A stretch of 44,209 nucleotides of DNA, from contig CAMJDL010000025.1 of NCBI GenBank assembly GCA_946404405.1, forward strand, positions 1-44,209. The letters run 5' to 3'. Below are positions 18,304-26,656 of this stretch, one piece after another (within the stretch, counting starts at the first letter, position 1; every line of letters starts with the position of its first letter). Source of the DNA: an uncultured Prevotella sp. Lineage in GTDB: Bacteria; Bacteroidota; Bacteroidia; Bacteroidales; Bacteroidaceae. The notes below the pieces were generated by a model. That model ran no database searches. It was not told the origin of the DNA and saw nothing but the letters and a program-made list of their open reading frames with translations. The position numbers and the translations under genes are program-made.

Positions 18304-20187
18304 ATGAAAAAGATAAGTATTTATATGATGGCTCTGCTAAGTGCTGCCTTCGTGGGTTGTAGTGATAACTACGACCCCGAGGTAGGCCCCCAGACCTACC
18401 TTCCGGAAAGCCCTGTGCAGATGAGCGATGTAAGCGTTAGTAGCTCTGTAACATCGATTAAGATAGCAGACTATATTAATGCAGAAACTGATGCAGAAAC
18501 GCCTATCTCCATGGGTACGTTCTCGGTGAAGGAAGGCGCCATGCCAGCCAACACAATCATGAAGGCTGAGATTGAAATCTCTCAGACTGAAGATTTCGCC
18601 AAGTCAACGACAGTTGCTGTCAATAGTCTTGCTGAGACAAACGAGATAACTGTTCAGCCCAGCGACTTGGAAGATGCATACTTCTATCACATCAGCAAGA
18701 ATCCTGCTGCTACCGATCTCTACATCCGCACCATCATGTACACAGTTACAAAGGGTGATGCAGTTGCACGTATCGGCAATCCTGCGAGTGATTTCTTTGC
18801 TCCCGCTAAAATTTCTTTCACTCCGCTTGATCGTGTGAAGATTGCTCCTGCTTATTACATTGTCGGTGGTCCTAATGGCGATTGGGCTGCTTCTGCTGCT
18901 AACCGTTCTATCAAGTTTGAGCATAGCGGTGAAGATGTATATGTCGATCCTATCTTCACGGTTATCTTCGACGCTGCTGCTTCTGGTGATACATGGTTCG
19001 CTATTGGTGATGACGAGGCTTGCGATGCTATTGGTGCTGGTGACTGGTCACAACTCTATGGTATTGTAGGTGGTGAGAATGAAGCTAAGGAAGGTCAGTT
19101 AGATCGTCGTTACAACTTAGGCGGTGACAATTCCTTCTGTGTAAAGGCTGGTGCCAAGAAGATTAAGGTTGTTATCGATATGATGGAGCAGACCTTCCAG
19201 GTAGAGACCATCAACATTGCTGATGCATACTACCTCATCGGAGGTCCTGGTGAGTGGAATGCTGCTTCTGCTTTGACCATGAAGTTCTCGCACTCTGATA
19301 AGAGCGTCTTCGAAGATCCTGTATTTACCTATATGTTTGATGGTACTGGTAGCGATATGTGGTTCGCTATTGGTGACAAGGAGGCTATCGACGCTATTGG
19401 TGCAGGTGCTGAAGGCGCTTGGTCAAAGTTGCTTGGACAGACTGCTGGTAATGGAGAAAACGGTCTGACAGGTACACTCGCACCACGCACCAAGCTGACC
19501 GATGATGGTTCATTCAAGGTTGACGGAAAGGCTAAACACTACCGCATCACCATTAATATGTTGAAGATGACCTTCGAGATAGCTGAACTTAATTTCGAAC
19601 CGTTCATCTACTTTATTGGTGCTACTGATGGTTGGAGCAAAGCAGAGCAGAAGCTTGCCCTCACTGACGAGGCTAATGGAATTTACACAGGCTTTGTCTA
19701 TTGTGCTGATCCTAACGGATGGGGTAACTGCTTTAAGTTCCAAAAGGAAGCAGGTAACTGGGATACAGAAATCAATACTGGTCACATGACTGGTGGTATG
19801 ACCGGTGGCGTTGGCCTGCATGACGGCGATACCAACTTCGAGTTGAAGGAAGGCGAAGGCGTTTATTTCTTTACGCTGAACATGGGCACAATGTCTCTGA
19901 ATGCTGTGAAGGTAGAGAAGATGGGTATCATCGGCGACTTCAACGGCTGGGGTGGCGATGTCGACATGACATGGAATGCTGCTGAATACTGCTTCGAGGC
20001 AACAGGTGCTGGCGTTACAGCTGCAGGATGGAAGTTCCGTGTCAACGCAGGTTGGGATATCAACCTTGGAGGTGACACATTGGATAATCTTGTCGCAAAC
20101 GGAAACAATATCTTCGTAGCTGGCAATACCATCAAGCTATATCCGACACGTAAGACCTCTGACAAGATCTATTGTACAGTACAGTAA
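18304..20187 (+). CDS. susF: SusF-like surface lipoprotein with four repeated glucan-binding modules
   Basis: A 627-residue lipoprotein. ATG 18304 (MKKISIYMMALLSAAFVGC) is chosen because it gives a clean signal peptide and lipobox (C20); an upstream in-frame ATG at 18265 overlaps the previous gene and would spoil it. After a SusE-type N-terminal domain, four modules start near residues 182 (AYYIVGGPNGDW), 306 (AYYLIGGPGEWN), 433 (FIYFIGATDGWS) and 539 (MGIIGDFNGWG), with tryptophans expected in starch binding. The first two are close duplicates (DTWFAIGDDEA, DMWFAIGDKEA). It would trap starch at the surface. Alternative: a longer member of the SusE/SusF group. Confidence 0.85.
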   Translation: MKKISIYMMALLSAAFVGCSDNYDPEVGPQTYLPESPVQMSDVSVSSSVTSIKIADYINAETDAETPISMGTFSVKEGAMPANTIMKAEIEISQTEDFAKSTTVAVNSLAETNEITVQPSDLEDAYFYHISKNPAATDLYIRTIMYTVTKGDAVARIGNPASDFFAPAKISFTPLDRVKIAPAYYIVGGPNGDWAASAANRSIKFEHSGEDVYVDPIFTVIFDAAASGDTWFAIGDDEACDAIGAGDWSQLYGIVGGENEAKEGQLDRRYNLGGDNSFCVKAGAKKIKVVIDMMEQTFQVETINIADAYYLIGGPGEWNAASALTMKFSHSDKSVFEDPVFTYMFDGTGSDMWFAIGDKEAIDAIGAGAEGAWSKLLGQTAGNGENGLTGTLAPRTKLTDDGSFKVDGKAKHYRITINMLKMTFEIAELNFEPFIYFIGATDGWSKAEQKLALTDEANGIYTGFVYCADPNGWGNCFKFQKEAGNWDTEINTGHMTGGMTGGVGLHDGDTNFELKEGEGVYFFTLNMGTMSLNAVKVEKMGIIGDFNGWGGDVDMTWNAAEYCFEATGAGVTAAGWKFRVNAGWDINLGGDTLDNLVANGNNIFVAGNTIKLYPTRKTSDKIYCTVQ

Positions 20188-20209
20188 CACTTTGTTAACT
20201 TCCTATTAT

Positions 20210-20245
20210 ATTCAGGCGGACATCAGCAATGGTGCCCGCCTGAAT
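20210..20245 (+). terminator. Stem-loop after the susCDEF operon
   Basis: ATTCAGGCGG (20210-20219) pairs with CCGCCTGAAT (20236-20245). There is no strong T-run after it, so it may only weaken or stabilise transcripts before the separately controlled amylase gene. Confidence 0.5.
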
Positions 20246-20251
20246 GCTAAT

Positions 20252-20263
20252 GCAACCGATTGC
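20252..20263. promoter_or_regulatory. LacI-type operator upstream of the amylase gene
   Basis: GCAACCGATTGC fits the pattern GCAAnCGnTTGC found before susC. It ends exactly 56 bp before the amylase -7 element, the same spacing as at susC. Confidence 0.7.
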
Positions 20264-20319
20264 GCGTCGGATTGAAAACTATTCTACGGAACTGAATAAC
20301 AGCGTATTGTTTTTCTTCG

Positions 20320-20327
20320 TATCTTTG
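20320..20327 (+). promoter_or_regulatory. Promoter (-7 element) of the amylase gene
   Basis: TATCTTTG matches TAnnTTTG and lies 14 nt before the ATG, so the leader is very short. No TTG at the usual distance is seen, as at the susC promoter. Confidence 0.65.
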
Positions 20328-20341
20328 CACCAAGAAACCTA

Positions 20342-22168
20342 ATGAAAAGAGATATGAAGAGATTTTTACTTTCACTGATAACCGTGCTTGGCTCGCTGTC
20401 GATGCAGGCACAGGGTTGGCCTGAGAACTATGCAGGTGTGATGTTGCAGGGGTTCTATTGGGACGGTTATGTCGATTCACAGTGGTCGCGACTTGAAAAG
20501 CAGGCAGACAACATTGCTACGTCTTTTGATCTGGTATGGTTGCCCCAAAGTGCCAATTGTGGCGGACAGTCTATGGGTTACGACGACCTCTATTGGTTCC
20601 CGGGTCACTATGACAGCTCATTTGGTACGGAGGCTGAACTGCGTTCACTCATCAAGACCTTTAAGGATAAGGGCATTGGAACAATAGCCGATGTGGTCAT
20701 CAATCACCGTAAGAATGTGTCGAATTGGGTGGATTTCCCCAAGGAGACCTATAATGGCGTTACATATGAGTTGAAGTCGACGGATATTTGTGCCAACGAT
20801 GACGGTGGGGCTACTAAAACGTGGGCTACGCAGAATGGTTACTCACTCTCATCGAATAATGATACTGGCGAAGGCTGGGGTGGCATGCGCGACCTGGACC
20901 ACAAGAGCGAGAACGTGCAGACAAACGTCAAGGCCTATCTGAAGATGCTCCTTGAGGATTTGGGCTATGTGGGTTTCCGCTACGATATGGTGAAAGGTTA
21001 TGCAGGCTCTTATACCAAAATGTATAATGAGGACTCGAAGCCACAGTTCTCAGTAGGTGAGTGCTGGGACAGTTCGAATACGATTAAGAACTGGATAGAA
21101 GCTACCGGCAAGACCAGTGCAGCCTTTGACTTCCAGTTCCGTTATACCGTTCGCAATGCCATCAACAATCAGGACTGGACTAAGTTGGCAGCACAGAACG
21201 AAGGCAACTGGCCTTTGGTGAGCAGCAGCTACAATAACGGCAGTTATCGCCAATATGCCGTCACCTTCGTTGAGAACCATGATACGGAGTACCGTTCTTC
21301 TACAACCCAGCAAGACCCTATCCGCAAGGACACGCTGGCAGCCAACGCTTATCTGTTGGCCATGCCTGGAACGCCTTGCGTATTCTTGAAACATTGGCAG
21401 GCATACAAGCAGGAGATTGCCAATATGGTGGCTGTGCGTAAGGCTGTAGGCGTACATAATATGAGCAAACCAACTACTATGGCTAGCAATAAGCAGTATT
21501 ATGCTGTACAGGTAGAGGGTAGCGATGGCAAGAAACTGCTATGCGTGGTGGGTAGCAAGGCTGCCAGCTATACACCTAATGGTGATGACTGGAAGAAGGT
21601 CATCAGTGGTTACCATTATGTATACTATGTAAAAGGCATCGAACCTGAGGCTATTACACTGCCAGAACTGAAAGAAGACGAGAAACCTCAGGATGGCGTG
21701 TATGGTGGAGTTCCTTCGTTCTGTACCGTCAATGATGGCGAGATATGTGCCTTCTTTGAAGCTCCTACAACATGGGGTAGCCAGATTTTTACATGGGCAT
21801 GGATGAATGGCGGTGACGGCAAAGACTATGTGGGTACTGGTTGGCCAGGAGCTCAGGCTACCTTGCTGGGTACGGCTGATAACGGCAACAAGGTGTTCAA
21901 GTGGATATCCACTAAGACGACGGCACCCGACATGATTATCTTCAGTGGTGGAGGAAATCAGACTGCCGACCTTCCCTTTACGAATGCTGGCTATTATACC
22001 AAAGACGGCAAGCAGGATGTCGTGACAACCGGCATTGAAGCAATAACAGCTAATAGCCAAAAGCTAAAAGCTAACACCCATTATTACGACCTCACTGGTC
22101 GCAGACTCGATGGTCAGCCTACGAAGAAAGGTCTGTATATCGTCAATGGACGTAAGGTAATAAGATAA
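20342..22168 (+). CDS. Secreted GH13 alpha-amylase with CBM26-like module and C-terminal sorting-like tail
   Basis: A 608-residue enzyme; an alternative start is the ATG at 20357. Signal peptide ends near SMQAQ, with no lipobox. GH13 motifs are clear: DVVINH (region I), GFRYDMVKGY with nucleophile D215, GECWD with acid E240 and ENHDTEY with D314. A C-terminal module (TTWGSQIFTWAWMNGG) resembles CBM26 starch binding. The last 30 residues (YYDLTGRRLDGQPTKKGLYI then NGRKV) look like a secretion tail shared with the GH43 protein. It fills the SusG position but is probably secreted through type IX machinery rather than lipid anchored. It would cut surface starch for SusCD. Confidence 0.93.
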   Translation: MKRDMKRFLLSLITVLGSLSMQAQGWPENYAGVMLQGFYWDGYVDSQWSRLEKQADNIATSFDLVWLPQSANCGGQSMGYDDLYWFPGHYDSSFGTEAELRSLIKTFKDKGIGTIADVVINHRKNVSNWVDFPKETYNGVTYELKSTDICANDDGGATKTWATQNGYSLSSNNDTGEGWGGMRDLDHKSENVQTNVKAYLKMLLEDLGYVGFRYDMVKGYAGSYTKMYNEDSKPQFSVGECWDSSNTIKNWIEATGKTSAAFDFQFRYTVRNAINNQDWTKLAAQNEGNWPLVSSSYNNGSYRQYAVTFVENHDTEYRSSTTQQDPIRKDTLAANAYLLAMPGTPCVFLKHWQAYKQEIANMVAVRKAVGVHNMSKPTTMASNKQYYAVQVEGSDGKKLLCVVGSKAASYTPNGDDWKKVISGYHYVYYVKGIEPEAITLPELKEDEKPQDGVYGGVPSFCTVNDGEICAFFEAPTTWGSQIFTWAWMNGGDGKDYVGTGWPGAQATLLGTADNGNKVFKWISTKTTAPDMIIFSGGGNQTADLPFTNAGYYTKDGKQDVVTTGIEAITANSQKLKANTHYYDLTGRRLDGQPTKKGLYIVNGRKVIR

Positions 22169-22190
22169 TAATCGATACCAATATAGCAGG

Positions 22191-22973
22191 TTAGCGATGT
22201 GAGCGGACGACGAACCAAGCATGCATGACCAGTGTGGTGAATAGTCCATAATGGCGACGCATGACGTCGAAACGCTCCTTCAGCGAGGCTTGGTGATTCT
22301 GGGTGGTGGCTCCTTCCTCTGTGTAGTTGGCCACCACCATTTTTGTGTTGCATAGTTCTAATCCCATACGTTCACTTTCGCGCATCACACGAATACACCA
22401 ATCGACATCGGCAGAGAAACGGTAGCGGGTGTCGTACTGTGTATTCTTGGCAATGTCAGTACGGGCATAGAAGGCCTGATGACATACCAGCATGCCGTTA
22501 CGGAACGATTTCCATGTTAGTTTTTCAGGAGGCTGCAGACGACGTGGATGCAAGAAACGCCCCTCGCCATCAACAATGTTTGTGTTGCCATACAGCACGC
22601 CAGGGCGTTCATCAGCAGGATATTCGTTAAGACGACATTGATGGACAATGTCTTCCAATGTGTTGGCATTGGGAAAGAAGTCGCCAGCATTAAGATAGAT
22701 GACATAGTCGCCAGAAGCCTGAGTCAGTCCTTTATTCATGGCATCATAAATGCCGTGATCGGGCTCTGACTGGATAATGACCTTATGACCATTGTCCGAT
22801 GCGTCACTCTGCTGTTTGTACTGCTCTGTTAGCGATAGTGTCTGGTCTTTCGAGGCACCATCGACTATCAGGTGTTCCACACCTTCGTAGGTCTGGTTGC
22901 GTACACTGTCGAGTGTGCGTTGCAACACCTTTTCTGCATTATAGGTGATGGTTATGACTGAGAATCGTATCAT
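22191..22973 (-). CDS. Family 2 glycosyltransferase
   Basis: A GT-A fold glycosyltransferase of 260 residues counted from ATG 22973 (MIRFSVITITYNAEKVLQ), preferred over the ATG at 23000 because the fold starts immediately. Visible motifs are SVITITYN at the start, VEHLIVDGASKDQT, HGIYDAMNKGL and YLNAGD in the DxD position. This subgroup commonly adds sugars in polysaccharide or O-antigen synthesis. The acceptor cannot be read. It overlaps the end of the upstream GT4 gene by 35 bp, so translation is coupled. It converges on the amylase gene with only 22 nt between. Confidence 0.88.
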   Translation of the reverse strand: MIRFSVITITYNAEKVLQRTLDSVRNQTYEGVEHLIVDGASKDQTLSLTEQYKQQSDASDNGHKVIIQSEPDHGIYDAMNKGLTQASGDYVIYLNAGDFFPNANTLEDIVHQCRLNEYPADERPGVLYGNTNIVDGEGRFLHPRRLQPPEKLTWKSFRNGMLVCHQAFYARTDIAKNTQYDTRYRFSADVDWCIRVMRESERMGLELCNTKMVVANYTEEGATTQNHQASLKERFDVMRRHYGLFTTLVMHAWFVVRSHR

Positions 22974-24210
22974 AGACTTCAATGTATTTCTTGGCGACAC
23001 TCTGTTGTGAGTAGTTGCGTGCCACTTTCTGCAGACAATTATTGCTTAGTGTTTGCTGATTAGCTTCGTACAGAATATAATGGATGCCTTTAGCCAAGTC
23101 GGCTGCGTCACGGTAGTTGGCGACGTAACCATTCGACAGGTGGTCAATCATCTCTGGAATGCCACCCACACGGAATCCTACACTGGGCACACCGCAGGCC
23201 ATAGCTTCCATAATGGTGTTGGGCAGATTCTCAGACAACGACGGTAATACAAAGACATCGGCAGCATTATAGACATCGGCAATGCGTTGTTCATCGTTCA
23301 CATAGCCTAAGGCATGGGTGGGGAAGGGGAGCTGGTTGGCTATCTCTTCTGCATGACCACCAAGAATGGCTACCGATGTATTGTCGCAACAGTCAGGGTG
23401 CTCACTGGCCATCAGTTTGCAGGCTTCAACCAGATATTGCATCCCCTTGTTGGGATTAGTCACTCGTTGTGAGGCAAATAGAATGATATGCCCGTCCTGT
23501 GGTAATCCTAGCGACTGACGCGCCTTCTTCTTGTCAGAAGGGTGATATCGATGGGTGTCAATGGGATTTGGAATCGTTGTGATATATTGCTTGCTGAGCA
23601 AAGCACTCTTTTTTGCCTCGCTGCCCAACCATTGGCTACAAGTAACTATCGAAACGCGCTTGCCTTCCAGCATTTGCTGTTTTTGTTTCCAGATACGGGC
23701 AGAAAGGTCGTTGTTAGAACCTCCACCTGGTAGCAGAGGACAGTTTTGGCATTGAACCTCAAAATGGTGACACCCCAGGGTTAGGTGACAGATAGCTGTG
23801 GCAGGCCAGATGTCGTGCATAGTCCATACCACGTGTTTTCCGCTCTGTAAAATTTTGCGGATGCCTTTCAGTGACAACATGCCTTGGTTAATCCAGTGCA
23901 GGTGGATGATATCGGCTTCCTTGAATTCTGGCAGGTTGGTAATGTCTGTTCCGCAATTGGCGATGTCTATCTCGAACAGATGTTGGCGCTTCAGATGCAG
24001 ATGCAACCAGATGCACAGCCTCTCCCACAGGAAATGCCAGCGGAGTCGCCATGTCTGGGGCAGTGCACAGACGGAGAGGTTAGTCGTCTCCTTGTCGCGT
24101 ACCAACATCTTGGCTTTGACGCCGTTGTTGTTCAGCGCTTCCATCAAACGGTTTGCCGCAACTGCAGCTCCGCCCGTACGTTCACTCGTGTTAATAATAA
24201 GTACTCGCAT
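22939..24210 (-). CDS. Family 4 glycosyltransferase
   Basis: A 423-residue GT-B protein. The N-terminal domain opens with RVLIINTSERTGGAAVAANRL; a cysteine-rich segment near residue 150 (CHHFEVQCQNCPLL) is typical of one Bacteroidales GT4 group. The C-terminal domain has FASQRVTNPNKGMQYLVEA and the nucleotide-sugar site SLSENLPNTIMEAMACGVPS (E-x7-E). It has its own promoter and forms a two-gene unit with the GT2 gene. It is likely involved in surface glycan synthesis; no other glycan genes are nearby, so the target is unknown. Confidence 0.9.
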   Translation of the reverse strand: MRVLIINTSERTGGAAVAANRLMEALNNNGVKAKMLVRDKETTNLSVCALPQTWRLRWHFLWERLCIWLHLHLKRQHLFEIDIANCGTDITNLPEFKEADIIHLHWINQGMLSLKGIRKILQSGKHVVWTMHDIWPATAICHLTLGCHHFEVQCQNCPLLPGGGSNNDLSARIWKQKQQMLEGKRVSIVTCSQWLGSEAKKSALLSKQYITTIPNPIDTHRYHPSDKKKARQSLGLPQDGHIILFASQRVTNPNKGMQYLVEACKLMASEHPDCCDNTSVAILGGHAEEIANQLPFPTHALGYVNDEQRIADVYNAADVFVLPSLSENLPNTIMEAMACGVPSVGFRVGGIPEMIDHLSNGYVANYRDAADLAKGIHYILYEANQQTLSNNCLQKVARNYSQQSVAKKYIEVYDTILSHNHHL

Positions 24211-24234
24211 ACCTATATGTATTTATATACGATG

Positions 24235-24265
24235 CAAAGGTAATGCAAATTGATAGAATTACCAA
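24235..24265 (-). promoter_or_regulatory. Promoter of the glycosyltransferase pair
   Basis: Minus-strand TTG (24265-24263), 20-bp spacer and TACCTTTG (24242-24235), about 25 nt before the GT4 ATG: a full consensus match. Confidence 0.75.
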
Positions 24266-24348
24266 GGGAAATACCTAGATTTTTCTTTTTTATCCCTGCA
24301 TTATAGCCATCCCTTATTGAGGGATTCTAAATGTTTTCGCGCACAACA

Positions 24349-24364
24349 CTTGATTTAAATCAAG
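24349..24364. promoter_or_regulatory. FNR/CRP-like palindrome
   Basis: CTTGATTTAAATCAAG is a perfect 16-bp palindrome containing TTGAT-N4-ATCAA, the classic FNR-type half-site arrangement. Its centre is about 80 bp upstream of the predicted ncRNA start. A second small inverted repeat (ATCCCT/AGGGAT, 24309-24325) lies further upstream. Confidence 0.55.
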
Positions 24365-24401
24365 AATATGGTGCTTTTTTACACTTAAAGTATCAAAAGT
24401 C

Positions 24402-24432
24402 TTGCATTATTTCAAAAAACGTTGTACCTTTG
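24402..24432 (+). promoter_or_regulatory. Promoter of the structured ncRNA
   Basis: TTG (24402-24404), 20-bp spacer, TACCTTTG (24425-24432): a full Bacteroidetes consensus with no open reading frame after it. Confidence 0.8.
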
Positions 24433-24435
24433 CAT

Positions 24436-24748
24436 CGTCAAACAAAGACAAAGCTTGACTAAGTGAAGTCAAGAATGGTTAATAGATTGTTTTAGGTTAG
24501 TAGTAATATTTATAGTTTTAGGTTTTTAGTTATTGGTAATAAGAAAGTTTTAAATGTGTTAGGGTAACAGTGGTCGTCGCGAGACGGTCATAACTTTCTT
24601 TTTAAAGCGAAAAGGTTAGTATTAGTTATATATGCTGTCTGAGGACAGTCTTCCAGTCGAAAGGCTGGATTCATTTGGAAAAGGATTTTTAGTTAAACAT
24701 AGGCTTTTGAACGTTGCCGCTCGTTGATGAGTCGCAACGTTCTTTTTT
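24436..24748 (+). ncRNA. Structured non-coding RNA of about 310 nt, family unknown
   Basis: The stretch starts at a consensus promoter and ends in a strong terminator, and carries no credible ORF. Local stems are visible: CTTGACT/AGTCAAG (24453-24471), a long closing stem AAGAAAGTT/AACTTTCTT (about 24541-24600) holding CGTC-GCGA-GACG, then CTGTC/GACAG, and CCAGTC-GAAA-GGCTGG with a GNRA loop (about 24653-24668). It lacks the RNase P and tmRNA signatures I know. Candidates are a 6S-like RNA or a Bacteroidales-specific motif such as Bacteroidales-1, but I cannot confirm either. An FNR-like site upstream suggests control by oxygen or a related signal. Confidence 0.7.
24709..24748 (+). terminator. 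Intrinsic terminator of the ncRNA
   Basis: GAACGTTGC (24709-24717) and GCAACGTTC (24734-24742) form a perfect 9-bp stem followed by six T residues. Confidence 0.9.
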
Positions 24749-24750
24749 GG

Positions 24751-24858
24751 AACCCACCCCCGACCCCTCCCGAACGGGAGGTGAGGTAGAATGTATTATC
24801 TTGAGGTGTATACAAGTAATCGAATTCCCCTCCCGTTCGGGAGGGGTTAGGGGTGGGT
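24751..24858. repeat. Two inverted copies of the GC-rich palindromic repeat
   Basis: Copies at 24751-24786 and 24827-24858 are in opposite orientation, about 40 nt apart. Each has a CCCACCCC-type arm and a CCCTCCCG/CGGGAGGG hairpin. The second runs into ispF: the last residues and stop codon (THP then TAA) are encoded by the repeat. Confidence 0.9.
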
Positions 24859-25359
24859 CAATAGTGCAACCGCATAGGCGGAGATGCCTTCTTGGCGTCC
24901 AGTAAAGCCGAGTTTCTCAGTTGTTGTAGCCTTAATGCTGATGGCATCAGGGTCACAGCCAATGACGTTAGCCATGCATTGCTGCATAGCAGGGATGTGT
25001 GGGTTCATCTTAGGACGTTCGGCACAGATAGTTGCATCGATATTCACCAAGTGATAACCCTTGGTGGCTATCAATTCAATAGTCTTCTTGAGAATAATCT
25101 TGCTATCCATTCCATCAGTCTCTGCTGATGTGTCAGGGAAATGATAGCCAATGTCGCGCATGTTGGCGGCACCGAGTATGGCATCGCAGATTGCATGTAT
25201 CAGCACATCGGCATCGCTGTGTCCCAACAAACCCCAGGACCCACCCCCTTCCCCTCCCGAAAGGGAGGGGCGAATGAATGGTATTTTAATTCCTCCCATC
25301 CAGAGTTCGCGACCTTCTACTAAGCGATGGACATCGTAGCCCATTCCTACTCTAATCAT
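24847..25359 (-). CDS. ispF: 2-C-methyl-D-erythritol 2,4-cyclodiphosphate synthase
   Basis: A 170-residue enzyme of the non-mevalonate isoprenoid pathway, converting CDP-methylerythritol phosphate to the cyclodiphosphate with release of CMP. Zinc ligands D9 and H11 (GYDVH) and H55 (VLIHA) are present, as are HSDAD, DIGYHFPDT, ATICAERPK and TTTEKLGFTGRQEGI. Compared with E. coli IspF there are 12 extra residues between IP (26-27) and GLLGHSD (43 on). They read FIRPSLSGGEGGGSW and come from an inserted GC-rich DNA repeat. The C-terminus also ends inside a repeat copy. The gene follows porV by 3 nt, an order also known from Porphyromonas. Confidence 0.95.
   Translation of the reverse strand: MIRVGMGYDVHRLVEGRELWMGGIKIPFIRPSLSGGEGGGSWGLLGHSDADVLIHAICDAILGAANMRDIGYHFPDTSAETDGMDSKIILKKTIELIATKGYHLVNIDATICAERPKMNPHIPAMQQCMANVIGCDPDAISIKATTTEKLGFTGRQEGISAYAVALLTHP
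25238..25270. repeat. GC-rich palindromic repeat inside ispF, in frame
   Basis: CCCTCCCGAAAGGGAGGGG hairpin with a CCCACCCC arm. On the coding strand it reads PSLSGGEGGGS, the same frame as the copies in porV and porU. Confidence 0.9.
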
Positions 25360-25362
25360 ACT

Positions 25363-26586
25363 TTATCTCTTAAACAAGTCCTTAATACCATCCATGTCGA
25401 ACGACAGGGTGAAACGTAGCGTTTGGTCCAGAGGGTTACTCTTGGCTGTTGCAATGACGTAACCGACATCGAGTGAGAACACATTCATGCGGAAACCACC
25501 ACCAACGGTGAAGTAGGTTCGGTTACCCTTGTTCTCCGCCTCGTGGTGATAACCAGCACGTAACGAGAACTGGTCGTGATAGACATACTCAGCACCGATG
25601 CTCCACTGAATCTCCTCCAGTTCTTCCTTGAAACCGCCGGGGGCATCAGTGAAGCTTTTGAAAATACCAGAAATAGAACTCACGTCGTGATATTTTTCCA
25701 TTGCGTAGGCTTCCAGACTGCCATACTTGGTACTATCGGGGTCGTCGGCTTTCCACATATCTGCTGTTGGATACATAGGTACCAGCAGCTTGTTGGCATC
25801 AGCAGCGATGGTAAAGCGGTTGTACTCGTCAACAGGAATCATTAACGAGGCACCGATACGTAAATTGGCAGGCAGGAATTGTGAACGGTCGTCACCAAAG
25901 TAAGTAATCTTAGAACCGACGTTCGAGATGCTCATGCCTAAGCCTAACTGACATTCACGCTGTCCGATGTTCAGGTAGTTCTGATAGTAACAGGCCAGGT
26001 CGGCAGCAAAAGCCGAAGCCGGCTCAGCATTCTCCGTATAGTCATAACGCAGGTCGCTATAGATCCAACGCAGAGCTGCGGCAATTGAGAATTTCTCGCT
26101 CAGCATCAGTGAAGCACCAACGTCAAGTGACATCTCGTAAGGCTTCACAGTCATGGCGTTCTCTTCCATTGAGGTAAAGACCTCTCCTAACGAGAAGTAG
26201 CGTAATGAACCGCTGACAGCTGCATAGTCGCCGATACGATAGTAGCCGGACAGGTATGCCAGGTCAATGTCGTTCACCAACTGACGCAACCAAGGGGTGT
26301 AGTTCAATGCGATACCAGCCTTGCTGATACAGAACGGATATTTGGCAGGGTTCCAATACTGTGAGTTAACATCCGGATCGGTGGCTGCACCAACGTCGCC
26401 CATACCGGCACTACGGGCATCGGGAGCGATGGTCTGCGAGATAACGGCATGGTCAATGGGACGGTACTGACTCTTGGAGTCCTGGGCAAACCCACCCCCA
26501 ACCCCTCCCCAGGGGAGTGGAGCTAAGATACAGAGGATTAAGCCTATTTTCAGTTTGAAACTTTTTATTTTCATATCTTTTCTCAT
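25363..26586 (-). CDS. porV: Type IX secretion outer-membrane protein PorV (LptO)
   Basis: A 407-residue FadL-like beta-barrel; the start may be the second ATG at 26574 (MKIKSFKLK). The mature region begins QDSKSQYRPIDHAVISQTIA and continues ARSAGMGDVGAATDPDVNSQYWNPAKY, the PorV hallmark. PorV shuttles cargo from the type IX translocon to the PorU sortase on the outer membrane. The signal peptide region reads ILAPLPWGGVGGGFAQ; the WGGVGGG part is a translated GC-rich DNA repeat, at the point where cleavage should occur. porU lies directly upstream and ispF directly downstream, as in Porphyromonas gingivalis. Confidence 0.94.
   Translation of the reverse strand: MRKDMKIKSFKLKIGLILCILAPLPWGGVGGGFAQDSKSQYRPIDHAVISQTIAPDARSAGMGDVGAATDPDVNSQYWNPAKYPFCISKAGIALNYTPWLRQLVNDIDLAYLSGYYRIGDYAAVSGSLRYFSLGEVFTSMEENAMTVKPYEMSLDVGASLMLSEKFSIAAALRWIYSDLRYDYTENAEPASAFAADLACYYQNYLNIGQRECQLGLGMSISNVGSKITYFGDDRSQFLPANLRIGASLMIPVDEYNRFTIAADANKLLVPMYPTADMWKADDPDSTKYGSLEAYAMEKYHDVSSISGIFKSFTDAPGGFKEELEEIQWSIGAEYVYHDQFSLRAGYHHEAENKGNRTYFTVGGGFRMNVFSLDVGYVIATAKSNPLDQTLRFTLSFDMDGIKDLFKR
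26489..26520. repeat. GC-rich repeat inside the porV signal sequence, in frame
   Basis: A copy of the CCCACCCCCAACCCCTCCC repeat with a shortened hairpin (CCTCCCC/GGGGAG). It encodes PLPWGGVGGGF near the signal peptidase site. Confidence 0.88.
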
Positions 26587-26620
26587 ATTTATTATATATT
26601 ATTACTCTTTTTCTATTCAT

Positions 26621-26653
26621 CCCCCCTCCCATTCGGGAGGGGTAGGTGGTGGG
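26621..26653. repeat. GC-rich palindromic repeat between porU and porV
   Basis: CCCTCCCATTCGGGAGGGG hairpin with a GGTGGTGGG arm ends 3 nt before the porU stop codon, in the short porU-porV gap. Confidence 0.88.
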
Positions 26654-26656
26654 TAT

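Noticed and set aside
21539..22060. 173-codon minus-strand frame inside the amylase gene
   Set aside because: Antisense shadow; the amylase frame has catalytic residues D215, E240 and D314.
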